Below, in pieces: positions 16,443-23,496 of a DNA stretch of 36,616 nt; within the stretch, counting starts at the first letter, position 1, and every line of letters begins with the position of its first letter. The position numbers and the translations under genes are program-made. The notes below the pieces were generated by a model that ran no database searches, was not told the DNA's origin, and was given only the letters and a program-made list of their open reading frames with translations. Location of the stretch: NCBI GenBank assembly GCA_002162875.1, contig MABA01000005.1, positions 1 through 36,616 on the forward strand. The letters are read 5' to 3'. This stretch comes from Rhodobacterales bacterium 52_120_T64. Its GTDB lineage: Bacteria > Pseudomonadota > Alphaproteobacteria > Rhodobacterales > Rhodobacteraceae.

Positions 16443-16874
16443 TCAGTCTAGTGGATCGGCGGTGGTATAGGTCAGGATGACCGGGATAATCGCGGCTTTC
16501 AGGGCCTCTGCGCCGTCAATCGGTAGATCGACTGGCTGCGGGGCCTCGGCCTCGACCCAGTCACAGAGACCGCCGAGCGTACGGTTGATTGTAGTTGCTA
16601 TGCCCAAGGATTGCAGTAACGCATCAAATTCAGTGTCGCGGGCGACTGGTGTTTTGCCTTGCACGATCACCTCGACCTCGGCGCGGTGTTCGTAGTGATA
16701 TTGCACCGGAGAGAGTGTAACCTCGGGCGTGCCGGGGTCGCCGTCGCGCAGGATTAGAAGGCCGCCCGCGGGTACGCGTTCCGGCAAGATCGCACCGCGC
16801 AGGATTGTAGCGCCGGACACGGCTTGAAGTGCCGCAAGCAAGGCTTGCAGGATGGTTTCCCGGGGTGTGGGCAT
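16443..16874 (-). CDS. Tail terminator / tail completion protein (gpU-like)
   Basis: A 143-residue protein starting PTPRETILQALLAALQAV and containing ILPERVPAGGLLILRDGDPG and YEHRAEVEVIVQGK. This pattern marks a family of minor tail proteins encoded just before the tail tube; they cap the tail tube and are sometimes mis-annotated as acyl-CoA transferases. It is the first phage gene left of the cargo island and would normally follow the DUF6441 gene directly; instead about 6.6 kb separates them. The ribosome binding site is weak, perhaps because the natural upstream coupling was lost on insertion. Confidence 0.82.
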   Translation of the reverse strand: MPTPRETILQALLAALQAVSGATILRGAILPERVPAGGLLILRDGDPGTPEVTLSPVQYHYEHRAEVEVIVQGKTPVARDTEFDALLQSLGIATTINRTLGGLCDWVEAEAPQPVDLPIDGAEALKAAIIPVILTYTTADPLD

Positions 16875-16972
16875 GGCTTTACCGAAAGTTCCAAATGTGA
16901 GTGTTTAAAGGGCGACTTAAGTTTTTTAGGTCTTCCGTATTAGGCTCGGAATAACCGCCCACTCGGGTTGCT

Positions 16973-17004
16973 GCATATGTCCGGTTTGAGCCCTAAGCGG
17001 TAAT
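16973..17004 (+). repeat. Degenerate intergenic repeat at the left edge of the cargo island
   Basis: Contains CATATGTCCGGTTTGAGCCC followed by TAAGCGGTAATT, closely matching the 3' part of the repeat units at 17601, 18491, 19682 and 22135. It lies about 100 bases from the start of the gpU-like gene and marks the left junction of the island. Confidence 0.6.
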
Positions 17005-17026
17005 TGACTATGGTCCTTCCTGAGCT

Positions 17027-17557
17027 ATGTTGAAAAACAACTTTGATGACGCATGCAGGTATCCGATGCCCAAGTTTACGCCAGACACAGCCAAAACTAA
17101 AAGCCATGACGGCAAAGGTGACCCATGTGGCCCCTACGAGGCTATTCTTTTTAGTAACAGTGGTCGCCTAACTCAGTTTGGTGCGATTGTTGAAATCTTG
17201 CCTCCCGGATCGACGTCATCAATCAAGCACTGGCACCAAAACGAAGACGAAATGATCTATATGCTTGAAGGCGAAGCTTTGGTGTATGAAGGCGAATTAT
17301 CATATACGCTTAACGCTGGTGAAGTAGCGACTTTCAAAGCTGGTAAACCGATTGGCCATTACATTGAAAATGTTGGGGACACCCCGATAAAATACCTAGT
17401 GATTGGCACGCGCTCGACCTCCGACGTCGTGACCTACCCCGACAACGACAGGGTCTTGAAGTTTGAGCGCCCAGCGGGACGTCAAAGGTTCTCAAGATAC
17501 AGCTACACGACTCTCCTTGGTAAGCCTGCGCGTTCCCCTTACAAGGATACGGTCTGA
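17027..17557 (+). CDS. Cupin-domain protein
   Basis: A 176-residue single-domain cupin, or 163 residues if the ATG at 17066 (MPKFTPDTAK) is used, which fits the family start better. Cupin motif 1 is complete: H68, H70 and E75 in HWHQNEDEMIYMLEG. Motif 2 reads FKAGKPIGHYIEN with H111, giving a 3-His/1-Glu metal site. Related proteins are annotated as transcriptional-regulator-like or sugar/aromatic dioxygenase-like cupins, so the substrate cannot be assigned. It is the first gene of the cargo island, on the plus strand, facing the GNAT gene convergently with repeat A between them. No signal peptide is present. Confidence 0.88.
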   Translation: MLKNNFDDACRYPMPKFTPDTAKTKSHDGKGDPCGPYEAILFSNSGRLTQFGAIVEILPPGSTSSIKHWHQNEDEMIYMLEGEALVYEGELSYTLNAGEVATFKAGKPIGHYIENVGDTPIKYLVIGTRSTSDVVTYPDNDRVLKFERPAGRQRFSRYSYTTLLGKPARSPYKDTV

Positions 17558-17600
17558 TGCTGAACGAAGCGTAAATTTCGTTTAGTTGAACGGACCGCTT

Positions 17601-17679
17601 AGTCCGCATAGCCGACCTTTGGTGTCCCATATCGCAAGTTATACCTGAGTGAAGTCATCAGATGTCTGCTTTGAGCCCT
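17601..17679 (+). repeat. Intergenic repeat, copy A
   Basis: Runs from GTCCGCATAGCCGACC through CCTGAGTGAAG to GATGTCTGCTTTGAGCCC. It matches copies B, C and D end to end but is the most diverged in its centre, where the CATTTG/CAAATG stem is degraded. It lies between the convergent cupin and GNAT genes. Confidence 0.75.
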
Positions 17680-17695
17680 TATTGCACGAGGAGGC

Positions 17696-18454
17696 TTAAT
17701 CGAATTCGCAATGAACCAATCTGTGTTCAGTCACAAATCCTGCTTTTTGAAGGGTCATTCGCGAAGCAATATTGTGCTCTGCGCAGCCGCAAATCGGCCT
17801 TAGGCCTGACTCAACCATGTGACTGGAAAGTTTAGACATGAGAATTGATCCATACCCTCGGCGGCGCCATTTAGGAGATATCAGCATTCCGAGGTCGATT
17901 GCATTGCGGCCTTCTATGACTCTTGTGCTAACACCACAGCCAACAACTTCGTTTTGCACTTCCAGAATCCACAAACTCCCGAGACCGTTTAAATCGGATA
18001 TTTCTTCAAACGAACTGAAGAAGTTATCGTTCATTTCCCAAATCGCTGAAAGGTCTGCCAAGGTGCTACGTTTAAATACCAATCCTGTGTCGCTAACGGT
18101 CGTGGCAGCGACGTACTTTCTAAAGAGAAACCCGGTTTGAGTAGATTTGGCACCAAAAGATTCAGCAGTCTTCAAAAGCTGATGATCAAATGACTTAGCA
18201 AGCACAACATTAAATTTGGATTGCCTCCGCAAGACCTCGAATAGGTGTAAACTATATTCTGAGTGACTTTTTTCGACGAAGAACTCGACGAGCGTTTGCG
18301 CAGATGTCACACCATACGCAACCGAGGGTATGCTCCAACATTGCCCGTTTTGTATTAGTTCTTCGAGGAACCACTCCTGTGGTTCTGCTAGAGAGTTTAG
18401 GTAACTGCGCCTCAAGGAATTTGGGGGGGAAGTTGATAGTTCAAACTCAGTCAT
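17696..18454 (-). CDS. GNAT family N-acetyltransferase
   Basis: A 252-residue protein with a C-terminal GNAT domain (about 125-252). The acetyl-CoA pyrophosphate loop is RRRGYGSILMSKL (motif A, Q/RxxGxG/A), preceded by IDLGMLISPKW and followed by EHNIASRMTLQKAGF. The N-terminal half (1-120) is a diverged domain without clear motifs, perhaps a second degenerate GNAT lobe. The ATG at 18454 has GGA about 6 bases upstream and is preferred to a TTG at 18469. The acetylated substrate cannot be predicted. It is flanked by repeat copies A and B and has its own spacer, so it is probably transcribed alone. Confidence 0.85.
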   Translation of the reverse strand: MTEFELSTSPPNSLRRSYLNSLAEPQEWFLEELIQNGQCWSIPSVAYGVTSAQTLVEFFVEKSHSEYSLHLFEVLRRQSKFNVVLAKSFDHQLLKTAESFGAKSTQTGFLFRKYVAATTVSDTGLVFKRSTLADLSAIWEMNDNFFSSFEEISDLNGLGSLWILEVQNEVVGCGVSTRVIEGRNAIDLGMLISPKWRRRGYGSILMSKLSSHMVESGLRPICGCAEHNIASRMTLQKAGFVTEHRLVHCEFD

Positions 18455-18490
18455 ATTGATCCAATACAATAGGCGGCTAAAGTCCGCAAT

Positions 18491-18570
18491 GTCCGCAGAC
18501 GCGACCTATGGTGCCCCTAAACGGCATTTGTCCCAGAGTGAAAGCGTCAAATGACCGCTCCGAGCCCTTT
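18491..18570 (+). repeat. Intergenic repeat, copy B
   Basis: Begins GTCCGCAGACGCGACCTATG, contains GGCATTTGTCCCAGAGTGAA and ends CAAATGACCGCTCCGAGCCC. The inner CATTTG and CAAATG are complementary and can form a stem around a loop of about 17 bases. It lies between the GNAT start and the GFA stop, in the same orientation as copies A, C and D. Confidence 0.82.
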
Positions 18571-18602
18571 GCGACTGATGCTGCGGAATCCATGAATATC
18601 TG

Positions 18603-19097
18603 CTATGATGACAAGTCCTCAATTTTCTTAGGCTCGCGGAACGTCGTTGGCGCAATAGGTGTTCCATCGTTTTGGGTGGCGTGTTCTTCAAAAACAGGGG
18701 TATGTGCTGGAACTATCGTTTCGTTTTGAGCAACCCCTAAAAAGATGTGCTTTGAGTTCTCAGATGTTATTTCAAGCCAATTTGGATCATCAAGTGTTCC
18801 TCGGTAAACACCAACTGCTCCGTCGAAGCGTTCAAATGTCTGAAAAAGCTTGGTGCCGCAGTTATCGCAAAAATTGATGTAAATCTCTTTGCCACTGCCC
18901 TCAGATACGTGGGTGTATATCTTTGGGTTGCCCACAACTAACTTAAAGTCAGAGGCAGAAAATGCAGGTTGAACCATATAGGCTCCGCCAGTTGCTCTTT
19001 GACAGAACTTACAATGGCACATCGTAATCTTACTGGGCTGGTTCGAAATTTCGTAACTAATTCGGCCACATAGGCATCTTCCTTGCGCTGCTAACAT
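18603..19097 (-). CDS. GFA family zinc protein (glutathione-dependent formaldehyde-activating fold)
   Basis: A 164-residue protein with the complete GFA zinc-ligand set: C8 and C10 (CLCG), C27, C29 and C32 (CHCKFC), C77 and C80 (CDNCG). The founding member, Gfa, was described as S-hydroxymethyl-glutathione synthase, but most relatives have no proven reaction, so a thiol-carrier or detoxification role is all that can be said. The start at 19097 is fixed by a full AGGAGGT ribosome binding site; the frame upstream overlaps the ACT gene's end. With the ACT-domain gene 20 bases upstream it forms a two-gene operon. Confidence 0.9.
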   Translation of the reverse strand: MLAAQGRCLCGRISYEISNQPSKITMCHCKFCQRATGGAYMVQPAFSASDFKLVVGNPKIYTHVSEGSGKEIYINFCDNCGTKLFQTFERFDGAVGVYRGTLDDPNWLEITSENSKHIFLGVAQNETIVPAHTPVFEEHATQNDGTPIAPTTFREPKKIEDLSS

Positions 19098-19117
19098 AAT
19101 CTTACCTCCTATTTTTC

Positions 19118-19519
19118 TCATTTCTGAACCGTATGATTGACCCAATTGTGCCCCGCATTTGAAAGATGAAAATGCGCCTTGTCTAAATCATCCGCAGAAA
19201 TAAGTAAGTGTTCTCCGTCAAAAGTGCAGACAACAAAGACTCCGATGCCGTTTGCTGACAAAGGTTCAATCAACGACTGCACTATACCCGCTGCGCCAAA
19301 GGGAAATGGACCAACCGTGCGAAGGCAAACCCAGTCCCTTTCAACCTCCACGCCATCAGGAATCCGATCCTCAAGGCAAATCAAAGTGAGCTCATCATCG
19401 GCGCGTATGACAGAAGAGAACCCCGGGCCGTTGAACCACTGAGGGCAATCCGCTTCAGCTTCGAGGCGAGCAACACCATATCGGCCACTTACGGTGCGAA
19501 GGTTTAACACATGTTTCAC
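19118..19519 (-). CDS. ACT-domain protein (CASTOR/DUF2241-like)
   Basis: A 133-residue cytoplasmic protein of the double ACT-like type: an N-terminal beta-rich half (YGVARLEAEADCPQW, FSSVIRADDELTLICLEDRI) and a C-terminal ACT half (GIVQSLIEPLSANGIGVFVV, TFDGEHLLISADDLDKA). ACT folds bind small ligands, usually amino acids. The start is GTG at 19519 with GAGGAA upstream. It is the first gene of a pair with the GFA gene. A link with the nearby LysE-type exporter gene in amino-acid stress is conceivable but only inferred. Confidence 0.87.
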   Translation of the reverse strand: MKHVLNLRTVSGRYGVARLEAEADCPQWFNGPGFSSVIRADDELTLICLEDRIPDGVEVERDWVCLRTVGPFPFGAAGIVQSLIEPLSANGIGVFVVCTFDGEHLLISADDLDKAHFHLSNAGHNWVNHTVQK

Positions 19520-19681
19520 TAATATTCCTCGACATCTGAATTTTTTCTACACCCAAAACTCGGGACAAAGGTTATTTGTTCGCCATGGGTAACTGACATG
19601 CGCAACTTCTCTATGGAGTGATTTTGTCGCACCCCGTATCGGAAAGCCGTCGTTAGAGCTACCGCAACGAAATGGCGCTTC

Positions 19682-19760
19682 GTCCGCATAGCGGACCTAT
19701 AGTGTCCCTAAGCTGCATTTGTTCCTGAGTGAAAGCGTCAAATGTCTGCTTTGAGCCCAA
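19682..19760 (+). repeat. Intergenic repeat, copy C
   Basis: Begins GTCCGCATAGCGGACCTATA, contains GCATTTGTTCCTGAGTGAAA and ends CAAATGTCTGCTTTGAGCCC. The opening GTCCGC-ATA-GCGGAC is itself a perfect 6-bp stem with a 3-base loop, kept only in this copy; the CATTTG/CAAATG stem is also intact. Confidence 0.82.
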
Positions 19761-19800
19761 ACTGACCTAATTGCCTGTCGTGAAGTTCGGTAACTAAGGG

Positions 19801-19960
19801 CGGGTAGCGGACCTTCGCTGCGAATGCGAACGCATAAGCCGATTTCTACAAAGCGGACATTCGAATTAAGTGCGTGTTTGGTAAATCAACCAATGACTGC
19901 TAAGCGGACAAAACGGGCTTTCGCTGCTGTTGTTCTAACGTCCGCTTTGATGCAAGCGGG
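19801..19960. repeat. Composite of shorter repeat-family motifs
   Basis: Contains GGGTAGCGGACCTTCGCTGC, AAAGCGGACATTCG, CTAAGCGGACAAAACGGGCTT and AACGTCCGCTTTGATG, the last two being near inverses of each other. Parts recur at 3131-3162 (opposite orientation) and 21400-21460. It looks like overlapping degraded copies of the family. Confidence 0.6.
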
Positions 19961-20019
19961 ATAGATTCTGGCTCAACAAAGGTATTGTGCGGGGTGGCAG
20001 AAACGTCGATGTTGCAAAC

Positions 20020-21309
20020 ATGGCAACAGAAACAGAGTTTTCCTTCGCAGCGCTAACCGGTTCGGCACGACGGCACATTCGGGTGTTTCAGATACACCAG
20101 TTTCTTGATCGTTTTGCGATGGGTTTGACGGTTGCCGTTGTTGCTCTGGCGTTAACCGACCGGGGCATGGACCTCTTTCAAATCTCGCTTCTCTTCGGGG
20201 TTTACTCGCTCACGACCATGGCGATGGAGCTGCCTTTCGGCGGCTTGGCAGACAGTATCGGACGCAAGCCGGTCTTTCTGACAGCAGTCGTCGCCAGTTT
20301 GATTTCGCTCGCGCTCTTTCTCTCAACCAGCGATTTCTATGTTCTCGCACTTTCTTTTGCGTTCATCGGTTTTGGACGTGCGCTTAGGTCAGGGACGCTT
20401 GATGCGTGGTTTGTCGAAACTTTCAAGGCAGCCGCGCCAAATGTGGATGTCCAGCCCGCGCTGGCCAAAGCGCAATGGGCCAATGCCGTAGGGTTGGCCA
20501 TTGGCGCGGTCCTCGGAGGTCTTCTGCCTGATATTTTGGGCTCGGTCGCGGAAAGCATCGGTTTCAGCATCTATGATGTATCCTATGCAGCAAGCTTTGG
20601 TGTGATGCTGGGCGTGTTTGTTTTCACGATGTTGGCCATTGTCGAAAAACCACGTCCGATGAGCCCCGGTGCACTCAGACAGGGGTTTGCAAACGTTCCG
20701 TTGGTGATCAAAGACGCGGGTCTTCTTGCCCTGAAACATCCCGCACTATCAATCCTATTGGCAGCGCTGGCATTTTTCTTGATGGCAACCAACCCGGTCG
20801 AGGTGATCTGGCCAACCCACGCAAAGCCAATGTTGGACGAGGGCTACGCAAATACCGTCATTGGCGCACTGACCGCTACCTACTTCTTTTCCATCGCTTT
20901 CGGCGCATCTCTGTCTCCGTACGTCAGCCAGATCTTCAAGCGGCAGCACGCAATGACGCTTGCGGCGACTTTTGCCTGCCTAGCAGGCGTTCAAATCGCA
21001 TTGGCATTACAGGGCAGTATCCTCGGCTTTGTGACCGTCTTTATACTGTATTCTGTGTTCCTTGGTGTCAGCGAGACACCTGCCAGCAGCATTCTGCATC
21101 GTTGCGTAGAAGACCGTCAGCGGTCGACCATGCTGTCTTTGAGATCGCTGATACAACAGTTGGGGGCCGCATTGGGTTTGGTGTTCGCCGGAACCGTCGC
21201 CGAGATTTACTCCACACCTATCGCATGGATTGTCGGTGCGGTGTTTCTTTTCATTGCTGTGATACTGTCCTTGGTTTTGGTCAAACAACTGGCCGTAGAA
21301 AGCCGATAG
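20020..21309 (+). CDS. MFS transporter, drug/metabolite efflux type
   Basis: A 429-residue inner-membrane protein with twelve predicted hydrophobic helices and the major facilitator motif A between helices 2 and 3 (FGGLADSIGRKPVFL). A long central loop (around 190-215, VEKPRPMSPGALRQGF) separates the two halves. Substrate cannot be assigned; the arrangement resembles exporters. I prefer the ATG at 20020 (MATETEFSF) to the GTG at 19987, because the added residues RGGRNVDVAN are unlike a leader. It is the largest cargo gene and looks more like the chromosomal host genes in base composition than its neighbours do. Confidence 0.9.
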   Translation: MATETEFSFAALTGSARRHIRVFQIHQFLDRFAMGLTVAVVALALTDRGMDLFQISLLFGVYSLTTMAMELPFGGLADSIGRKPVFLTAVVASLISLALFLSTSDFYVLALSFAFIGFGRALRSGTLDAWFVETFKAAAPNVDVQPALAKAQWANAVGLAIGAVLGGLLPDILGSVAESIGFSIYDVSYAASFGVMLGVFVFTMLAIVEKPRPMSPGALRQGFANVPLVIKDAGLLALKHPALSILLAALAFFLMATNPVEVIWPTHAKPMLDEGYANTVIGALTATYFFSIAFGASLSPYVSQIFKRQHAMTLAATFACLAGVQIALALQGSILGFVTVFILYSVFLGVSETPASSILHRCVEDRQRSTMLSLRSLIQQLGAALGLVFAGTVAEIYSTPIAWIVGAVFLFIAVILSLVLVKQLAVESR

Positions 21310-21399
21310 CTGACATTCGTGCGCCGCGCAGCATCGGGCAATCTGGGCTCGAAGCCGACATTGACTCCAAATCACGGGAAGCAAGTTACAAAACCCGCC

Positions 21400-21460
21400 A
21401 GATGACCGCTTTGAGCCCAATGTGTTCAGTATTGCGGAGAGTTTGAATGTCCGCTTTAGT
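21400..21460 (+). repeat. Partial intergenic repeat (copy E)
   Basis: Holds AGATGACCGCTTTGAGCCCA followed by GAATGTCCGCTTTAGTGAG. It equals the 3' half of copies A-D plus a second motif. Together with the weaker motifs at 21310-21360 it fills the spacer between the convergent MFS and methyltransferase genes. Confidence 0.7.
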
Positions 21461-21473
21461 GAGTTTGTTGACG

Positions 21474-22085
21474 TCATCCCTCTCCATGGAATTTTGCGAG
21501 CCAGATTGTGGATGAACCGCAGTCTGGGTCTTCGATGACATGTTCGACTACCGTAAATCCGTGCTGATTCAGAAGTTCATGATACTCATCTCCATCAAGG
21601 CTAGAGTGATACAGCGCCTCTCCTTCGAATTCACCAATGGTATCACCATGGCTTGGACCGCTCGTAAACATAAGCGCCGCGCCTTTTGCTGCGTGTTGTC
21701 GAAAAATTGGAAACATCCGTCGTTGATCATCTGGCGTAAGATGAAATGTACTGTGCCAAGCCAGAAGGCCGTCGAACTTCATTCCTAGCCGCAGAGTGCG
21801 CATATCGGAGACGAGCCATTCGGATTCCGAAAACTGTTTTCTTGCTATTTCGATAAGCTCAGGGGATGTATCAACCCCCGTAACCTTGCATCTCTTTTCT
21901 AGTAGGTACCGACCGATTGGGTCTCCCGAGCCACACCCAACATCAAGTATGGAAGGCATTTCCGACTGAAGTGCCAAGAACTTCTCGATCCACGTTTGTT
22001 CTTGCAACCTTGAACCACGAATGTTTGCCCATGCAAGAGCATGGCGACGGTACAAGTCTATGATTTTGTCCGCTTCTGGATGCAT
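21474..22085 (-). CDS. Class I SAM-dependent methyltransferase
   Basis: A 203-residue cytoplasmic methyltransferase. SAM-binding motif I is ILDVGCGSGDPIG (46-58), the acidic residue after strand 2 is in VTGVDTSPELIEIA, and motif III/IV is FDGLLAWHSTFHLTPDDQR. The size and C-terminal end (DPDCGSSTIWLAKFHGEG) fit small-molecule methyltransferases of the Methyltransf_11/25 type. The acceptor is unknown. The ATG at 22085 has GGTGG just upstream. It is convergent with the MFS gene and divergent from LysE, with repeat copies on both sides, so it is probably expressed alone. Confidence 0.9.
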   Translation of the reverse strand: MHPEADKIIDLYRRHALAWANIRGSRLQEQTWIEKFLALQSEMPSILDVGCGSGDPIGRYLLEKRCKVTGVDTSPELIEIARKQFSESEWLVSDMRTLRLGMKFDGLLAWHSTFHLTPDDQRRMFPIFRQHAAKGAALMFTSGPSHGDTIGEFEGEALYHSSLDGDEYHELLNQHGFTVVEHVIEDPDCGSSTIWLAKFHGEG

Positions 22086-22134
22086 CCACCATACTTAACC
22101 AGATATTCGCCAAGGTCAAATGAACGGCAGCTTT

Positions 22135-22212
22135 GTCCGCAGAGCCGACCTATGGTGTCCCTAAACGGCATTTGTCCCTGAGCGAAAACGTCAAATGACT
22201 GCTTCGAGCCCT
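22135..22212 (+). repeat. Intergenic repeat, copy D
   Basis: Begins GTCCGCAGAGCCGACCTATG, then GTGTCCCTAAACGGCATTTG, and ends CAAATGACTGCTTCGAGCCC. It agrees with copy B and C across its whole length; the CATTTG/CAAATG stem is intact. It lies between the divergent methyltransferase and LysE genes. Confidence 0.82.
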
Positions 22213-22276
22213 GAGTGACATTCTTTCGCACCTCGGCTAAAGTCCGTTTCAAAGAAAAACATGAAGGGACAAGAAT

Positions 22277-22897
22277 TTGAAATTCGAACTCTGGCTGGCT
22301 TTTGTAGCGACCTATACAGTAATTTCAATCGTTCCTGGCCCCAGTGTTCTGATGGTTACCGGACAAGCCCTTTCGCATGGAACCAAGGCCGCGTTCTTGT
22401 GCATATTAGGTGAATTGGTAGGCGGCGTGGTCCTTGTCGGGCTGTCCTTGTTTGGGGTTGGTGCCATTCTGGCTGCATCGTCTGAACTGTTTCATGTCGT
22501 TAAATGGGCAGGTGTTTTTTACATGGCATATCTTGGCTACCGCCAGATTGTTGAAGCGCGTCTGGATGGCGTTGACTTATCACCACAAACAAAGAGAGGA
22601 GACGGTATATCAAGTGCAAGAGCAGGCTTTTTCACCGCCGTTTTGAACCCCAAAGCCATCATTTTTTATGTGGCGTTTCTCTCGCAATTTCTTGATCCGA
22701 ATGCAAATATCTATTCCCAATTTGTGATAGTGGTGGCGACTTCGACAGTCATTGTCGGTGCTGTTCTTGGTGGTTACGCCTTACTTGCTGCACAGGCGCG
22801 AAAAACCTTTCAGAGTGCTAGGGCACGTCGCCGTTTCGGGTATACTGGCGGTGGTTTCTTGATTGGTGGAAGTGTATTCATGGCTGCAACTCGCTAA
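22277..22897 (+). CDS. LysE/RhtB family amino-acid exporter
   Basis: A 206-residue inner-membrane protein with about six hydrophobic helices. The LysE-family hallmark near the N-terminus is present: TYTVISIVPGPSVLMVTGQAL (quoted in part: SIVPGPSVLMVTGQAL), followed by HGTKAAFLCILGELVG. The mid-protein NPKAIIFYVAFLSQFLDP is also conserved in the family. It is expected to export amino acids such as homoserine/threonine or lysine, with the substrate unproven. The start is TTG at 22277 after GAAGGGAC; no in-frame ATG lies nearby. Repeat copy D lies just upstream and the Nudix gene converges from the other side. Confidence 0.9.
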   Translation: MKFELWLAFVATYTVISIVPGPSVLMVTGQALSHGTKAAFLCILGELVGGVVLVGLSLFGVGAILAASSELFHVVKWAGVFYMAYLGYRQIVEARLDGVDLSPQTKRGDGISSARAGFFTAVLNPKAIIFYVAFLSQFLDPNANIYSQFVIVVATSTVIVGAVLGGYALLAAQARKTFQSARARRRFGYTGGGFLIGGSVFMAATR

Positions 22898-22906
22898 ACG
22901 CCGCAA

Positions 22907-23359
22907 CTAGAAGATCGATTTCAGAAGGGGCAGCTTTATTGGCGTATGGAATCCAATTTCCAATTCCTCCCAGAACGCAGTGCGTAGTACGGCAGGGAAG
23001 ACATGGCCTGACGGGAGCTCGGCTTGTGAGAACCGCCCAGCATCCACGATCCTTTCCGCCTGAGCAGGATTGACATGGATGTCGATTTCGCCGGAGATGT
23101 ATTCAGCATAATACCAAAATTTCACCATCCTGCCACTGTCATCAATTAATTCATCAATATAAGCGATCCGTTTCGCCTTCACTCTGATCTGCGTTTCTTC
23201 AAAAACTTCGCGCTCGACAGCAGCGGATAACTCTTCTTCCCCCTCAACACCTCCACCTGGCGGAGCCCAAAAGTCATACTTGCCTTGGTCATGGTGACGG
23301 ACCAAGAGCAGCCTTTTGTCCTTGAGCGCCAATGCTCCAACTGAGATGCGGTGCTTCAA
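22907..23359 (-). CDS. Nudix hydrolase
   Basis: A 150-residue Nudix hydrolase, acting on nucleoside diphosphates linked to another group. The Nudix box is visible from G36: GGVEGEEELSAAVEREVFEE, with E42, R50, E51, E54 and E55 in place; the usual Gly after EE-x is Gln57. I prefer a TTG start at 23359 (KHRISVGALALKDKR, with AGGATC upstream), because relatives begin at this point. The frame stays open to an ATG at 23416 without a ribosome binding site, so the start is uncertain. It is the rightmost cargo gene, about 80-140 bases from the resumption of phage genes. Confidence 0.88.
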   Translation of the reverse strand: MKHRISVGALALKDKRLLLVRHHDQGKYDFWAPPGGGVEGEEELSAAVEREVFEETQIRVKAKRIAYIDELIDDSGRMVKFWYYAEYISGEIDIHVNPAQAERIVDAGRFSQAELPSGHVFPAVLRTAFWEELEIGFHTPIKLPLLKSIF

Positions 23360-23450
23360 TTGAGTGATCCTAGCAGTATCTGCGCATGTGAAAGTAGCCG
23401 CAACGCGGAAATGCATCAATAGTAGTCATTGGGGTGGCCACAGCAAAAGC

Positions 23451-23480
23451 GCACTTCGTCCGCAATGCGGAAGCTTTAAC
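23451..23480. repeat. Degenerate repeat at the right edge of the cargo island
   Basis: GCACTTCGTCCGCAATGCGG AAGC (broken for length) matches the start of copies A-D (CTTCGTCCGCATAGCGG in copy C). It lies within 20 bases of the DUF6441 stop codon and mirrors the fragment at 16973-17004 on the other side. Confidence 0.5.
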
Positions 23481-23496
23481 AAAAGCGAACCCACCT

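Larger units (their letters stand above)
19520..20019. other. Intergenic stretch with two repeat units between ACT and MFS genes
   Basis: About 500 bases without a supported gene, lying between divergent genes. It holds repeat copy C (19682-19760) and a composite of shorter repeat motifs (19801-19960). Promoters for both flanking genes must lie here, but none stands out. Confidence 0.6.
16890..23480. mobile_element. Cargo island of eight accessory genes inside the phage late cluster
   Basis: Between the gpU-like gene (starts 16874) and the DUF6441 gene (ends 23497), two genes normally adjacent, lie eight non-phage genes in mixed orientation: cupin(+), GNAT(-), GFA(-), ACT(-), MFS(+), methyltransferase(-), LysE(+), Nudix(-). 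Their spacers hold related copies of an intergenic repeat. Repeat fragments are found at both edges (about 16973-17004 and 23451-23480). The genes look less GC-rich than the phage genes. No transposase or recombinase is inside. Exact junctions are uncertain by some tens of bases. Confidence 0.7.

Noticed and set aside
17601-22212. Integron attC sites between the cargo genes
   Set aside because: The repeats are similarly placed, but I find no RYYYAAC/GTTRRRY core pair, gene orientation is mixed and no IntI gene is visible. The sequence type matches a roseobacter intergenic repeat instead.
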